64,000 bases of DNA from Flammeovirgaceae bacterium (GCA_016709845.1 JADJMA010000015.1:61500-125499), one strand, 5' to 3'. Positions 1 through 9,927 are shown, numbered from the stretch's first letter. Numbers and translations are program-made. Notes: generated by a model not told the origin, from the letters alone.

Positions 1-1398
1 GGCTCAGGTGCATCGATCGTTGCTTGTACCCGCGAGCGAACAACTCATCACTGTTGATGGCACGATCACTGGAAGGAAGACGGAAGGTCTGATGAAATCT
101 GTAACTATCGGTCCGGCTGTGGAGTGGAAACTTTTTAAATCGAATGTCGACAGTCCAGAACCTGATGATGAGTTTTCTTTTTCACTTTATGGAATTTCGA
201 TAAACGGAGGTGAGACTTTGTTAGCGAGTGCTGTAGCGAACGATTTTGATCTCTCTTCGATTTCCCCTCTGATTATCCATACCTGAAAATTGTTTTGAAA
301 CGCGCGATGAGGTGAATCTGACACCCGTGCAATGGAAACGTTGGGCGGTTCTCTATAAGCCCATGGCGGAAGGTATTCTTTTTTGGAAAGGACCCGAGGG
401 CCCGCTTGTTTGTTCAGGAAGGAGAGGCGTGGAGTTCAAACTTTGGGTTCGTCAACATCAGTTCAAAAAACTTTGTGGTTGATTCGCTAAACGTTGATCT
501 GGAGATTTTCACGAAGGAAAGTCAGAAACGGGAGGAACAGAAATTTTTAATTAAAGCACCGGCAGTTGGTGACACCACCCTATTTTCAGTAACCTCACCA
601 ACGCTTGGCAAAGTGCGAACCAACGATGTAAATATTTTTGTTAATAAGCGCGTGGCACCCGAACCCTATTACGATAATAATTTCATCAGTCTGCAGAATT
701 ATTTGATTGTGGAGGCTGACAAAAAACCGCCTGTACTCGATGTAAAATTTGATGGCCGCACGTTGAAGAATAGAGATAATATTTCTTCGGCACCGAAAAT
801 TTTACTGACTATGCTGGATGAAAATCAATTTCGTTTAAAAACAGATACCGCGGGGATTACCTTGTTGCTAAAGTACCCTTGCAGTACAAGTACATGTTCG
901 TTTACACGAATTCCATTAAGCAGTATTGACGTAAAATGGTTTCCGGCAACAGCCACTTCAGATTTCAGAATTGAGTATACGCCTCAGTTTAGCGATGGCG
1001 ACTATGAATTGTCGGCTCAGGTTGCCGATGTTAATGGAAATGAGAGTGGAGCTGAACCGTATTTGATTTCATTCACCGTTCTTTCAGAACCAGGTCTTAC
1101 TTTAACCAGTGTTTACCCAAATCCTTCATCGGGCAATTTTTATTTTAGTTTCCGGTTAACCGGCAACGAATTACCAGATGAATTCCTGCTTGAAATTTTC
1201 AATTTACAAGGCCAGGTTGTGCGCACCTTTACGATTGATGATGTTCAACACTTCAACATCGGAACTAATACCCTTGCGTGGGATGGCCACGAAGCCATCG
1301 GTGCTTATCTTCCGCGCGGGGTTTATGTGTACCGACTTCGAATAAAAGCCGGTACAGTAAAAGCCGCTACGCAAGGAAAAATAGTTGTGATGCGATAA
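1..1398 (+). CDS. C-terminal part of a PorU2-like T9SS protein with sorting domain (frame-broken, cut by window start)
   Basis: Only the C-terminal part lies in the window. The reading frame changes at about 260-270, 292-297 and 400: DYPYLKI at 271-291 continues as FETRDEVNLTP from 294, then into the long frame ending at 1398. The last ~85 residues start at VYPNPSSGNFYF and contain DGHEAIGAYLPRGVYVYRL, the usual look of a T9SS type A sorting domain with a FlgD-like fold. The stretch before it (LDVKFDGRTLKNRDNISSAP, then DENQFRLKTD) resembles the region ahead of the sorting domain in PorU2-type C25 (gingipain-like) proteins of Cytophagales. No catalytic residues are in view, so the PorU2 call is by resemblance only. 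The protein should be carried across the outer membrane by T9SS. Confidence 0.55.
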
Positions 1399-1411
1399 CT
1401 AATTTTGAGCT

Positions 1412-1882
1412 TCAATGGTGATGACCACCCGGACCATGTACATGACCGTGCGAAATTTCTTCTTCGGTGGCCGTACGGATTTCGAGTACTTCAACAGCAA
1501 AATTTAATTCAACACCCGCTAACGGGTGGTTCGCATCTACGGTAACGGAATCAAGACCGACTTTTGTTACGGTAACTACCTGGCCTTGGTTAGTTTGAAA
1601 CTGTGTGCCTACTTTAACCTCCTGATCGCCAAACGAAGAGCGGGGTACTTGCTGCACCATGTCATCGCTTTTTACACCGTAGCCTTTTTCGGGGCTCACC
1701 TTGATGTTAAATTTATCGCCTGTTGATTTCCCTTCAAGGCCTTATTCCATGCCTGGGATAAGATTGCCGATGCCATGAATGTAGTGTAGTGGATCGCGGC
1801 CATCGCTTGAATCGAGCACGTTGCCTTGGTTATCGGTGAGTGTGTAATGAATGGCGGCTACTTTGTTTTTGGTGATTTGCAT
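1412..1882 (-). CDS. FKBP-type peptidyl-prolyl isomerase, SlyD-like (one frameshift)
   Basis: The N-terminal piece (start at 1882, MQITKNKVAAIHYTLTDNQG) and the C-terminal piece (from ~1699) are in different frames; the shift lies near 1700-1745. Together they make ~155 residues, the normal SlyD length. Seen: IHYTLTDNQGNVLDSS, the LIPGMEXALEG strand-helix typical of FKBP, the inserted-flap segment with VTVTKVGLDSVTVDANHPLAG, and the family hallmark NHPLAG. The C-terminus is His-rich (HGHVHGPGGHHH), as in metal-binding SlyD proteins. It is a cytoplasmic proline isomerase/chaperone. A longer frame upstream of 1882 exists, but MQITKNK is the family-like start. The gene converges on the T9SS protein with 13 bases between. 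Confidence 0.85.
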
Positions 1883-2286
1883 ACTAGTTTTTGTTTGCAG
1901 AAATACCCATTGCAATATTGGATATCTCTTGGTTAAAAGTTTAAATGAAAGATTCTGAATTCTAAGATGTTTGTTGCCTACACAGTACACAGGTCAGAAA
2001 ACGCCACAAATATCGAATTATTTTTTTAAACTCGAGGGTTATAATTTGAGTATTTTATGATTGGTGAAGACTAAAAAATGGTTGAGAATTTGGATAACAG
2101 TAATATTGAAAACTTAGTTAAGGTTTTATTTTTATTTGTCTTTTTGGAGCATGATCCTGCTATAGCCAACTTACCGTAAGGAAATACTTTTGTAATGCAT
2201 TTGTATTCCAGATTCAAATAAGAATGGTAGGCGCAGTCCATTTTTAATTATATTTTTATTTTCAATTTTAAATACAACTTTATCTC

Positions 2287-2660
2287 ATGGTTATGTCAAA
2301 TATTAAAACTGTCATTGAAGAGTGGAGTGTAAAAGATCTTGAAGATGGATCATCTTTGAATATCATTGTATTGGTATGCACCGAATTAGGAAATCAATCG
2401 AAGCCTGGAATTCAAGTTTGTTACATGGGTAATATCATCAACTTTGAGCCATTGGCTGTAGAGCATGGAATAGTCCGGCTGGTAAAGTCAATGTATCAGA
2501 ATATTTATTGGCCGATCATTCCTGGACGGTACATGAAGATCAGTATGTGAAAGTATTTCTGCTTACAGGTTCACCGCTAAAGGCTAAGGTTGAAGTAAAG
2601 ACGCGCAGTTCTAAGCCTGTTATTAAAGAATACGAACTTCCGTTTGCGATAGCGGATTAA
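2287..2660 (+). CDS. Hypothetical protein (one frameshift)
   Basis: I do not recognise this family. The first frame starts MVMSNIKTVIEEWSVKDLED (an ATG two codons in, at 2293, is equally possible). It leaves frame near 2470, where the alternative frame reads NSPAGKVNVSEYLLADHSW and runs to a stop at 2658-2660 with PVIKEYELPFAIAD at the end. The joined product is ~124 residues, soluble, with alternating charged and hydrophobic stretches like a beta-rich small domain, and no signal peptide. Upstream 1991-2286 is AT-rich intergenic DNA. That the second frame reads on with sensible composition to a clean stop supports a real, error-split gene. Confidence 0.5.
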
Positions 2661-2685
2661 AAGTCGATATTAGTTGCTATCAAAT

Positions 2686-3240
2686 TTATAGCGATCTATT
2701 GAAGAATTTTTTGATCGCGTTAAAGATTCCATGATCTTGACTTAGAGCAGAAAAAAAGGAATCAGGAATGTTATACACGGCAACCTGACTCATGATTCTA
2801 ATAAATAGCTGTGCTCGATCTTCCTGTATTTCTACCAAATTCGAAAGCTCCTCAGAAGGAAGAATGACAACTTTGTGACCGGATTGAATCATTGATCTTA
2901 GTATGAATGGTGATAATTTATCCGACTCTATCACAGTAATGTGATTGGGATGCAGGCTGATAAATTTCAAGAGCGCCTCATCAAAATTTCCTTCCAATAA
3001 ATGCCGTTGTGACCGTATAAGCGAAAATTTCTGGTGAACTTGTTGGAAGTATCTTATGTAGAACTCCTGCGCGTTACCCAACGCGCGGTAGGTTTCAACA
3101 ATGGTCTCGTGAGTTTTGGATGCCAAGGCTGTAAAAATTACATGCCTGGCATGAAGCCGTTTTGATAATTCGGCAGACCAAGCATAGCCAACATTAAAAT
3201 TAGAGTCTCGCTGAAAAGGATATAAAACGGTTATACTCAT
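2686..3240 (-). CDS. Universal stress protein (UspA)-like protein
   Basis: 184 residues, uninterrupted. The start MSITVLYPFQRDSNFNVGYAW has the first beta strand and following helix of the Usp fold. LLEGNFDEALLKFISLHPNHITVIESD resembles the Usp middle segment (G.. .. I...A.....D.IV.G). The second half (residues ~105-184) reads like the start of a second, degenerate Usp half-domain. A canonical G-x2-G-x9-G(S/T) ATP loop is not visible, so it is probably a non-ATP-binding type. It lies 6 bases after the sigma-factor gene on the same strand, so the two are almost certainly co-transcribed. Family call is by pattern and moderately sure. Confidence 0.5.
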   Translation of the reverse strand: MSITVLYPFQRDSNFNVGYAWSAELSKRLHARHVIFTALASKTHETIVETYRALGNAQEFYIRYFQQVHQKFSLIRSQRHLLEGNFDEALLKFISLHPNHITVIESDKLSPFILRSMIQSGHKVVILPSEELSNLVEIQEDRAQLFIRIMSQVAVYNIPDSFFSALSQDHGIFNAIKKFFNRSL

Positions 3241-3246
3241 GATGAT

Positions 3247-3906
3247 TCAGCGTTTAGATGAGAGCATTCTCATGCAGGTCACCTGGTAAACTTTTTTAAA
3301 TTTCAACTTAGTACGTTCACAATTGGGCGAGGGCATTATTAAGGCTAGTTTGAGTCGCAACCTCATACAATTGGTTAAGTTTTCTCTAGACCTCTTCAAT
3401 CGCATTTTAATTGCACTGGCTGAAAGGTCAAACATTTCCCGAAGTGCCTCAATGGGCAATCCGTTACGATATTTAAGAATAAGAAGATTTTTGTCTGCCT
3501 CAGGCATTGACTCTACGAGCATAAGCATTGTTTTTTCTATAGAACTTCCTTCCATGGCATCCAGGGTATCATCGGTTGCCAACAACCTTTCTTCTTGCTC
3601 TATGGTAACAGGTTGGAAATTTTGTTTGCCTTTTTTTCGCAAATATTCTAAGCACTGTCTATGAGCAATAATGTAGAGCCAGGTTGAAAAGGCGGAATCA
3701 CCTCGAAATGTTTTAAGACTATTTAAAGTTTTAATCAAGGTATCTTGAGCAAGGTCAAAAGCTTCGTCTGGATCTTTTACCATCGAAATGCATTTTTGAA
3801 ATACCTTCTTGTAATAGCGGATATAAAGTTCCCCGGTAGCGTCTGCCTTGCCAGCAATAATTTTAGAGATTAATTCTTGATCTGAGAATTGCGATAAATT
3901 TTTCAT
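3247..3906 (-). CDS. RNA polymerase sigma factor, ECF (sigma-70) family
   Basis: Start chosen at 3906 (MKNLSQFSDQELISKIIAG); the open frame extends upstream to 4062 but that part has no sigma-like character. Region 2 is clear: ELYIRYYKKVFQKCISMVKD, then DEAFDLAQDTLIKTLNSL and FRGDSAFSTWLYIIAHRQCL. Region 4 is LVESMPEADKNLLILKYRNG followed by the HTH DLSASAIKMRLKRSRENL. The C-terminus after RENL is odd: an alternative frame gives LYEVATQTSLNNALAQL with a stop at 3317-3319, so a one-base error near 3360-3370 may have replaced the true end. It directs RNA polymerase to a regulon, probably stress-related given the UspA-like gene behind it. Confidence 0.9.
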   Translation of the reverse strand: MKNLSQFSDQELISKIIAGKADATGELYIRYYKKVFQKCISMVKDPDEAFDLAQDTLIKTLNSLKTFRGDSAFSTWLYIIAHRQCLEYLRKKGKQNFQPVTIEQEERLLATDDTLDAMEGSSIEKTMLMLVESMPEADKNLLILKYRNGLPIEALREMFDLSASAIKMRLKRSRENLTNCMRLRLKLALIMPSPNCERTKLKFKKVYQVTCMRMLSSKR

Positions 3907-4058
3907 GGTAGTGTTGGTTTGATGACGTAAATGTCCAAACCCACCCCAAGTAGAATAAGAGTGAAAACCGGTATTTTTGAAATTCCGCGTAATACGTATG
4001 GAGTGTGTGTTTTTCGTAAATGGACTACGAGAAACTCGCACGCATGCAGCAAAGGCCC

Positions 4059-4716
4059 TCAAATAAGGGCGTTCTCAAGGGCATATTTTACTAACCCAGC
4101 TGTATTTTTTACCTGTAGTTTTTCCAGAATATTTCTTCTGTGTGTATCCACCGTTCGAATGCTTATAAAAAGTTTTTCGGCAATTTCTCCATTCGTGTAT
4201 TCCTGGGCAATCATACGTAGAACTTCAATTTCCCGTTCTGATAACGGCATGTCTTTCTTTGGTTGAGCACTGGGTGCTGTTCGCAGATTTGTTAACGCTT
4301 TGAGGAGAGAGGCTGAAACTTTTTGGCTATAATAACTATCGCCCTTGGCTACGGTATGCAAGGCCGTAATCAAATCAACTGAATCAGTGTCTTTAAGCAA
4401 GTACCCGCTGGCACCTGCCTCAAGCATTTCTATAATGTATTCTTCTTCCTCATGCATAGTGAGTGCCAGAATATGAACCTCGGAATACAATTCTTTGATT
4501 TTTTTTGTTGTTTCAATGCCATTGGTATGGCCCATGTCTATATCCATCAAAACAACATCAACAACTGTTTCTTTCAGAAACGCCAATACCTCATCTCCAT
4601 TTGAAGCCTCACCCGCTATGACTATATCCTTCTCTTTTTTGAATAATGCCGCGTAGGCCAATACGAATGATCTTGTGGTCATCAGCGATTAGCACCTTAA
4701 GTTTATCAGCATTCAT
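4059..4716 (-). CDS. NarL/FixJ-type response regulator with LuxR HTH (one frameshift)
   Basis: True start at 4716: MNADKLKVLIADDHKIIRIG carries the acidic pair (D12, D13). This frame joins the long frame at the T6 run 4635-4640 (A6 on the coding strand); removing one A gives GIIQKEKDIVIAGEASNGDE without a gap. The phospho-acceptor is in VVLMDIDMGHTNGIE (about D58), the switch Thr in ILALTMHEEEE, and the Lys in GYLLKD. The C-terminal LuxR HTH is LSEREIEVLRMIAQEYTNGE and IRTVDTHRRNILEKL. It is a two-component output regulator binding DNA. Its kinase is the next gene upstream (4909-6352, 192 bases away). The sigma factor follows it downstream. Confidence 0.93.
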
Positions 4717-4908
4717 AGTACCGATCTAGCTTTCGTAGGTAGCGGAAAAAAAGACTCAACAGAAACGTTCATAACCGAAAAATAGAGAAACATAGTATTC
4801 TTTTACAGAAGATTCCTAAAATTTATTGTCACATAAATAGGATTGCTAGGGGAATTTAGTTCCATTCAATAGAATTAATAGTTGCGATTAAATACGTGGT
4901 TTTTCACA

Positions 4909-6352
4909 TTATTTGGTCAAAAGAATTACTGTAAAGACTGAGCCTTTACCAACTTCGCTTACTACTGTTATTTCGCCACCTAATGCTTGCACTAAGGCTT
5001 TAACAATAGATAAGCCTAGCCCGGTAGAACTTTCGCCTTGCGTAGGCTTGTTAGAAAGCCGATTAAACCCGGTAAATATGAGCGGTACCTCAGCGGCCGG
5101 AATACCCATACCCGTATCGGAGATTTCAAATTCAATAAATTCGTTTCGATACTGCGTGCTTATTTTAACAAGACTCTTGTTGCTTGAGAATTTTATTGCA
5201 TTGGAAACAAGATTTTGGAGGATTTGATATAAAATATTTCGGTCTGTTTTAATTGTTTTTGCTTCCGCCTGAATGATTAAATCAATCTCCTTATTTTTTA
5301 TCTGTTCCGTAAACTCGCTGGTTAGCACTTTAAGCAACTCTGCCAATTGTATTTGGGCTTTATGGATTTCTAAACGACCACGTTCAATTTGATTTAGATC
5401 CAGCAGGTTACTGATCAAGGCTTGCATGTTCGTGCACGACTCTTCCATTACGTTTAGGTATTCGAGATCTAGGGTCGATCGCGATGTACCGTCACTTTTC
5501 ATTAAACGAATTAAACTAACTACTCCTACGAGGGGTACTTTTAAATCGTGTGAAGCTATTCCTAAAAATTGATCTTTCGTTTGGTTTAGCTTAACCAACT
5601 CCTGCGTTCGTTCAGCAACTTTTAACTCCAGGGTTTCATTGGCTCGCAGTAAACTCTGATTACTGGCCTCTAAATTTCCAATGAGACGAATTATATTCTT
5701 TTGTTTACTGACTAACGCCAAAAGTGCCACCAAAGAAGTAACGCCAATCAGCAGAAAAGCAAAAATCGAACAGAATCCTCTATCCGTGTATTACGCTCTA
5801 GGCTTGTTAGGTGTTTGGAGAGAAGTGTTCTTTCCCGGTGCGACAAGCGATCGGTCAAAATCTGTAAGCTGTCCATATAAACTTTACCAACTTTTTCGGA
5901 CTCCCGGTTCGCAGCGGAATCTTTTCCAAAGGCGTTGACAAGGTTAATGGAATAGTCAAGCTCTTTTCTCTTATTATTAAGGGTTTCAACAATACTGTCT
6001 TCCAAAAATTTTAATTGCTTTGGATCACCACTAAATAATTTTTTAAGCTATCAATTTGCTCGTCAACTAAATCCTTAGCTTTATTATAGGGTTCTAAAAA
6101 TTCACTATCCTTAGTAACCACATATCCTCGTTGCCCGGTTTCCATATCCTTCATCAAAGAGAGCAAGTATTCAGAAGCGGCAATGGCTTGATATCTACGC
6201 ATCACCAGTTCTGTAGAGCGCCTTTTCTCGACCGTATTATAATGCGTGATGACAGCACTTGCCAACACAGAGATGATAGAAAAAATAAGAAGGAAATAGA
6301 TACTTCGATTACCCAGTTTCATAGAGTCGCGTAGTTTATTGACAATTCTCAT
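4909..6352 (-). CDS. CHASE3-domain sensor histidine kinase (two frameshifts)
   Basis: Three frames join into one ~480-residue kinase, with shifts near 6005-6010 and 5735-5760. The start at 6352 reads MRIVNKLRDSMKLGNRS, then a first membrane helix (YFLLIFSIISVLASAVIT). The extracytoplasmic part has the CHASE3 signature METGQRGYVVTKDSEFLEPY. A second membrane helix (VTSLVALLALV) and a coiled coil (LEASNQSLLRANETLELKVA) follow. HisKA has the phospho-His in GIASHDLKVPL; HATPase has the N box NLVSNAIKFS, DTGMGIP and STGLGLSIV. It should autophosphorylate on an envelope signal and feed the NarL-type regulator downstream. The N-terminal extension of the open frame to 6454 is probably not translated. 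Confidence 0.92.
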
Positions 6353-6639
6353 CAAACCAGTATAGTCCGTTGAACACAAATATAAGCGATCGCATCGAAC
6401 AACATGGTAACCAAAAGATGAGCAAAGCGACTGGAAGAAATATCTCGAAAACACTATGGAAAGGGAGTTAGATTATTACTGAAAATGCTGTGACAAAATC
6501 TCTATATTTTTTTAACCAGTTAGTGATAGGGTTGGGCTAAATATTATCAGCAAGATATTTTAGTGCTCGTAATCTCCATTCATTGAGCCTATGGGTAAAT
6601 GTGACTTTTCTGCTGATTGTTGTCTAATTTAACAGATTC

Positions 6640-7227
6640 ATGGAACACTGGGGGTATATAGCCATATTCTTTGCAAGCCTTATGGAAGGTGAAACAGCTT
6701 TGATCACAGGTTCATTCATGGCTCACCGCGGCTATTTTGTCTTGCCGAAGGTGATTATGGTATCACTGGCCGCCACACTAATCATTGACTGGAGTTATTT
6801 TGTAATTGGAAGAAAGCACGGACGAAAATTTCTCCAGACCCGCCCCAGGCTTGAAGCTAAACTAAATCACGTTACCACCTGGATTGAGAAGTACCCGGTT
6901 CTCCTCATGATATTTTATAGATTTTTGTATGGAATCCGAATTCCACTAACAATAGCATTTGGACTAAGCACCTATAGTGCACTTCGATTTGGAATGTTAA
7001 GTTTTGTAGGAATACTTCTTTGGGTAGGTTGCTATGTTTTTGTCGGATACTTCTTCGGTGCAATAATTGAAGCCAATCTAACGATGATAAAACATTATGA
7101 ACTTGCCGTTGCCGGAATCATTTTACTGACTTCACTCGGGGTCTTCTACTTTGTTAAAAAACGAAACCTGAAGAAATTGGACGAAGTAGGTTCAGCTGAC
7201 GGTGTACAAAAAACTGACGAAAATTGA
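6640..7227 (+). CDS. DedA family (SNARE-associated/VTT domain) membrane protein
   Basis: 195 residues with 4-5 hydrophobic helices. It starts MEHWGYIAIFFASLMEGETA, with the DedA-typical E-G pair near the N-terminus. Further marks are FVIGRKHGRKF (the G-R-..G...) and FYRFLYGIRIPLTIAFGLST (the F-x-R-x-x-x-x-x-R segment conserved in DedA), followed by a long final helix and a charged tail. DedA proteins act in the inner membrane in lipid or undecaprenyl-phosphate flipping and in keeping the proton motive force. It is transcribed alone, divergently from the kinase gene (287 bases between). Confidence 0.88.
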   Translation: MEHWGYIAIFFASLMEGETALITGSFMAHRGYFVLPKVIMVSLAATLIIDWSYFVIGRKHGRKFLQTRPRLEAKLNHVTTWIEKYPVLLMIFYRFLYGIRIPLTIAFGLSTYSALRFGMLSFVGILLWVGCYVFVGYFFGAIIEANLTMIKHYELAVAGIILLTSLGVFYFVKKRNLKKLDEVGSADGVQKTDEN

Positions 7228-7744
7228 GATAGGGGCTGAACTAAGCTCCATGAATGTATCTTTTTCCAAGAGCCGCAGTCCCTTTGTTTTTTTTAACTCA
7301 ATACAGTATTGCTATTTTGGTTTAGATCTGATAATAACAGAAAAAATAGTTATTTCTTCTCTGTGACTTTTACAAAGTGTTATCCTCTAAAGAGAAAGCA
7401 AAATATATAGAGTTCACGAGGTCATAAAGGATAGGCAGTGGGTAAGGGCAGCAAAATACTGAAGGAAAGGAAGGTAATAGTATTGTGGGGACAATATTAT
7501 AGTAGGGTTAGGTTGTGGGTAAAAAGTCACTCGTAGATGGGTGACTTTTTCTTCCTTCATAAACGATATGCCGATTTTTAGCCTGGTAGGTGAAGTCCTG
7601 AAATTATGAGCAGTTACCCTATCAACCAGAGAGTTGAATGAGGGAGTACAAGTCTGAGTGTTTGGCAAATCAAAATTTAAAGAGCTTAGGGCGAATTATT
7701 CGAAGATGAATATTAAATCAGTATGAAACTTTAAAATTGTTACA
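7228..7744. other. Intergenic region without a recognised gene
   Basis: 517 bases. I see no supported coding region; a minus-strand frame at 7414-7668 has low-complexity, unconvincing residues. The stretch 7390-7520 is purine-rich on the plus strand and ends in the strong hairpin at 7521-7550, which is too far from the DedA stop (~295 bases) to be its obvious terminator. A small RNA is possible but nothing else supports it. Confidence 0.5.
7521..7550. terminator. Strong bidirectional hairpin, terminator-like
   Basis: Arms 7521-7530 and 7541-7550 are exactly complementary (AAAAAGTCAC and GTGACTTTTT) around a 10-base loop, with a T tract in the plus direction. It would work in both directions. 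No gene stop lies within 100 bases. Confidence 0.75.
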
Positions 7745-8008
7745 ATGACTTTAATAGATGAAAATATAATACCGGGCAATCATGGAAGAGTTTTCGGAAC
7801 GAATGCAACTAAGGAAGAGGATTTGAATAAAATTGCCCGAGCAATAAGGGCACTTGCCGGTATAAAAGATGTTATTATAGATGCCAGTACTTTCCCCGAA
7901 GAATTCACTATACACACTAGTGCTTTTGTTCGAATTGACGATATTCAGCAGGTCGTAAAAGCCTTGGGATTTCACGCGATACCTAAAGGCCTTTTTAAGT
8001 TATTCTGA
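7745..8008 (+). CDS. Small HMA-like (ferredoxin-fold) protein without CxxC
   Basis: 87 residues. The order beta-alpha-beta-beta-alpha-beta can be followed: GRVFGTNATK, helix EEDLNKIARAIRALAG, IKDVIIDASTFPEEFTIH, then IDDIQQVVKALGFHAIPKGL. This is the layout of heavy-metal-associated domains, where the second helix normally ends VGY/LGF as here. The metal-binding CxxC of the first loop is absent (GTNAT in its place), so metal binding is doubtful. Proteins of this type occur as single small genes in Cytophagales. It has 87-residue length, no signal peptide, and stands at the head of a run of small stress-type genes. Confidence 0.5.
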   Translation: MTLIDENIIPGNHGRVFGTNATKEEDLNKIARAIRALAGIKDVIIDASTFPEEFTIHTSAFVRIDDIQQVVKALGFHAIPKGLFKLF

Positions 8009-8296
8009 CAGCAGTAATGTTTTATTGGTGCTGCATGATTTCCAAAATGATTATTAAGATAGCTTAGGCTGAGCAATAGACTGATACCGCCATTAAACTC
8101 TAATCGAGTACAAATGTAATTATTCCATGTTTCCACGCAGGATTATTCATTAATTCCCAGGCCACTGAATCCACCCTTGCACACAAAAAAAATTAAAAAA
8201 AGGGCTAAGTCTTGTGTGACTTTCTAATCGAACAATCATCCAAAAGTAAAGCAGGCAATTTTTAAGTCTGTTTATGTAAACCAAAATATAAAGTAT

Positions 8297-8722
8297 ATGA
8301 AAACTTTTGAAGCCGATAATAAAACCGGAGTTAATCACGAAGGAGTGCACCCAAACCAACCTTTAAAATATTTGACGGTGTCATCCATCATTGGAGATCA
8401 AGTTCAAAATCCGGCAGGCGAGCACCTGGGACACATTAAAGATATTATGATAGACCTCTCAAGCGGGCGTATCGAATATGTAGTTATTGAGATGGGTGGA
8501 TTCCTTGGCATAGGGGAAAAGTTTTTTGCGATTCCTTATCCACTGTTAACGGTGAATCCAAAAAGAGAAATTTTTATTCTCAGTCAATCAAAAGGAGTAT
8601 TAGAGAACGCACCAGGATTTAATAAAGAACATTGGCCAGAAACCAACACCCATGAATTTGATCGGGCAGGTTCTTATTGGGGAGATTTTATGGGGGCCAG
8701 TACAGGAGCCGTGCCTTATTAA
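8297..8722 (+). CDS. PRC-barrel domain protein
   Basis: 141 residues. The PRC barrel is clear in residues ~25-95: LTVSSIIGDQVQNPAGEHLG, then IKDIMIDLSSGRIEYVVIEM, GGFLGIGEKFFAIPYPLLTV. These are the G.V.N..GE.LG.I.D, .G.I.Y.V.. and G.G.K..A.P blocks of the family. The tail (NKEHWPETNTHEFDRAGSYW) is the usual Trp-rich end of bacterial stress-induced PRC proteins. No signal peptide. Such proteins are often induced by osmotic or envelope stress; that role is inference. The SpoIIAA-like gene follows 38 bases later on the same strand, suggesting co-transcription. Confidence 0.88.
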   Translation: MKTFEADNKTGVNHEGVHPNQPLKYLTVSSIIGDQVQNPAGEHLGHIKDIMIDLSSGRIEYVVIEMGGFLGIGEKFFAIPYPLLTVNPKREIFILSQSKGVLENAPGFNKEHWPETNTHEFDRAGSYWGDFMGASTGAVPY

Positions 8723-8760
8723 CTAATGCGATCAGCGAAAGATAAATAACCGAATGGACT

Positions 8761-9155
8761 ATGATAGAACAGATCAAAAATTATGAAAGCAACATATTGG
8801 CTCTGGAGGTAATTGATGGCTTTACAGAAACGGATGAAAAGATTTTTCAAAAATTCTTTCACCAAAAGATTATTAAAGGATTTGATCATATAAATGTGTT
8901 GATCAAACTGGATGAACTGAAAATTTCAAAATCGGCAACAAAGGCATTTTTTGAAGACATGCTATGGTCGCTGCGTAATTTTAAAAATCTCGGTCGTATT
9001 GCCATTGTTGCACACTCTAAAATTTTTAAGGCCAGCGTTCCTATTGATAATCTCTTTTTTGAAAGAGCAAGTAAAGGAAGGAAGAACGGTATTTTGATAT
9101 TTCACAAATAGAAGAAGCTTTTAGATTTGTTGAAAACGCTCAGTCTGTTCAATAA
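8761..9155 (+). CDS. SpoIIAA-like (STAS-related) protein (one frameshift)
   Basis: The first frame gives MIEQIKNYESNILALEVIDG, then FTETDEKIFQKFFHQKIIKG and the helix/strand pattern of the SpoIIAA-like family (WSLRNFKNLGRIAIVAHSKI). It ends early at 9111. Near 9080 another frame continues ERYFDISQIEEAFRFVENAQ to a stop at 9153-9155, which matches how family members end (an E-R-x-F-...-A-W-x-F/I tail). The joined protein is ~130 residues. The family is common beside PRC-barrel genes in Bacteroidota. Its biochemical role is not established; partner-switching by analogy to STAS domains is inference only. Confidence 0.8.
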
Positions 9156-9271
9156 TCGTTGAATTAGTTTATGCCTAAAATAGATTTTCTTTGTACGCCT
9201 GGTTGTGCTTAAGCATCTAAACTAAATTCATTTTTTATTGAACATTTAATTCATTAAGTATCTAAAATAAC

Positions 9272-9927
9272 ATGACCATGAAAAAGATAGCATTAATAAG
9301 CTTTGTTGCTCTCGTTCTATTAACGTCCTGCAAAGATTCAAAAAAGCAAGCTATTGCGGAAAATGCGAAAGATGACGTGATCTTGCAAGAAGAGGAAGTG
9401 ATAGATGATTTGCCGAATCCATCCGATCTTAGTTTTATTGATGCCTTGGCGGAATATGAAAAAGGAAATTATACCAAAGCAGCTGATTATATCGAAAATG
9501 GCGTGATTAGCCTTCGCGAGGAAGAAAAGCCAACGGAAGAAATTACAGGAATACTGTTGGATAAGGAAATACAAAATTTACGATCCATAGAAGACAATGT
9601 AAGAGGAAATAAAATTAAAGATATAGATGTTTTAACGCAGTCTATGGCAAATGCAGAAATGTTGCTAGCACACGATTACGTTATTTACACTGTCGCTTCG
9701 TTAGGAGATGCACCCCCCACGAGCGGTTATTACTTCGATAAAGCACTGCGTTCGTTGGACAAGGCGTTGTCTAAATTGAAAGGTGAGTCGAAGAAGGAGG
9801 CGGAGCAGATACGAGAGGAGAGTAAAAAAATAAAGATAAGGTGAAATCTGGGTCCAATGATTCAGAAAAGGATTTGAAAAAGATGACCCAAAGAATAGAA
9901 GATTTCCTAAAGAAGAATAAAATCTGA
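9272..9927 (+). CDS. Lipoprotein of unknown function, paralogue A (one frameshift)
   Basis: MKKIALISFVALVLLTSC at the start (either of two ATGs, 9272 or 9278) is a lipoprotein signal with lipobox LLTSC. After a charged linker comes an all-helical domain with LAEYEKGNYTKAADYIENGV, a TPR-like element. The frame breaks at the A7 run near 9825-9831; the next frame continues NKDKVKSGSNDSEKDLKKMT to a stop at 9925-9927. The full product (~217 residues) then equals the length of the second lipoprotein at 12055-12708, and the two share the same plan: lipobox, acidic linker, A.DDYANQKYENSAK-type helix, long helical core and a lysine-rich tail. I do not know the function; an envelope-anchored helical sensor or chaperone is possible. 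Confidence 0.75.

Noticed and set aside
3907..4062. N-terminal extension of the sigma factor (MRAFAACVRVSRSPFTKNTH)
   Set aside because: No sigma-factor character and overlaps the response-regulator stop; the start MKNLSQFSDQE fits the family.
7414..7668. Minus-strand frame of 84 residues between DedA and the HMA-like gene
   Set aside because: Composition is unlike protein, it spans the terminator hairpin, and no family resemblance is seen.
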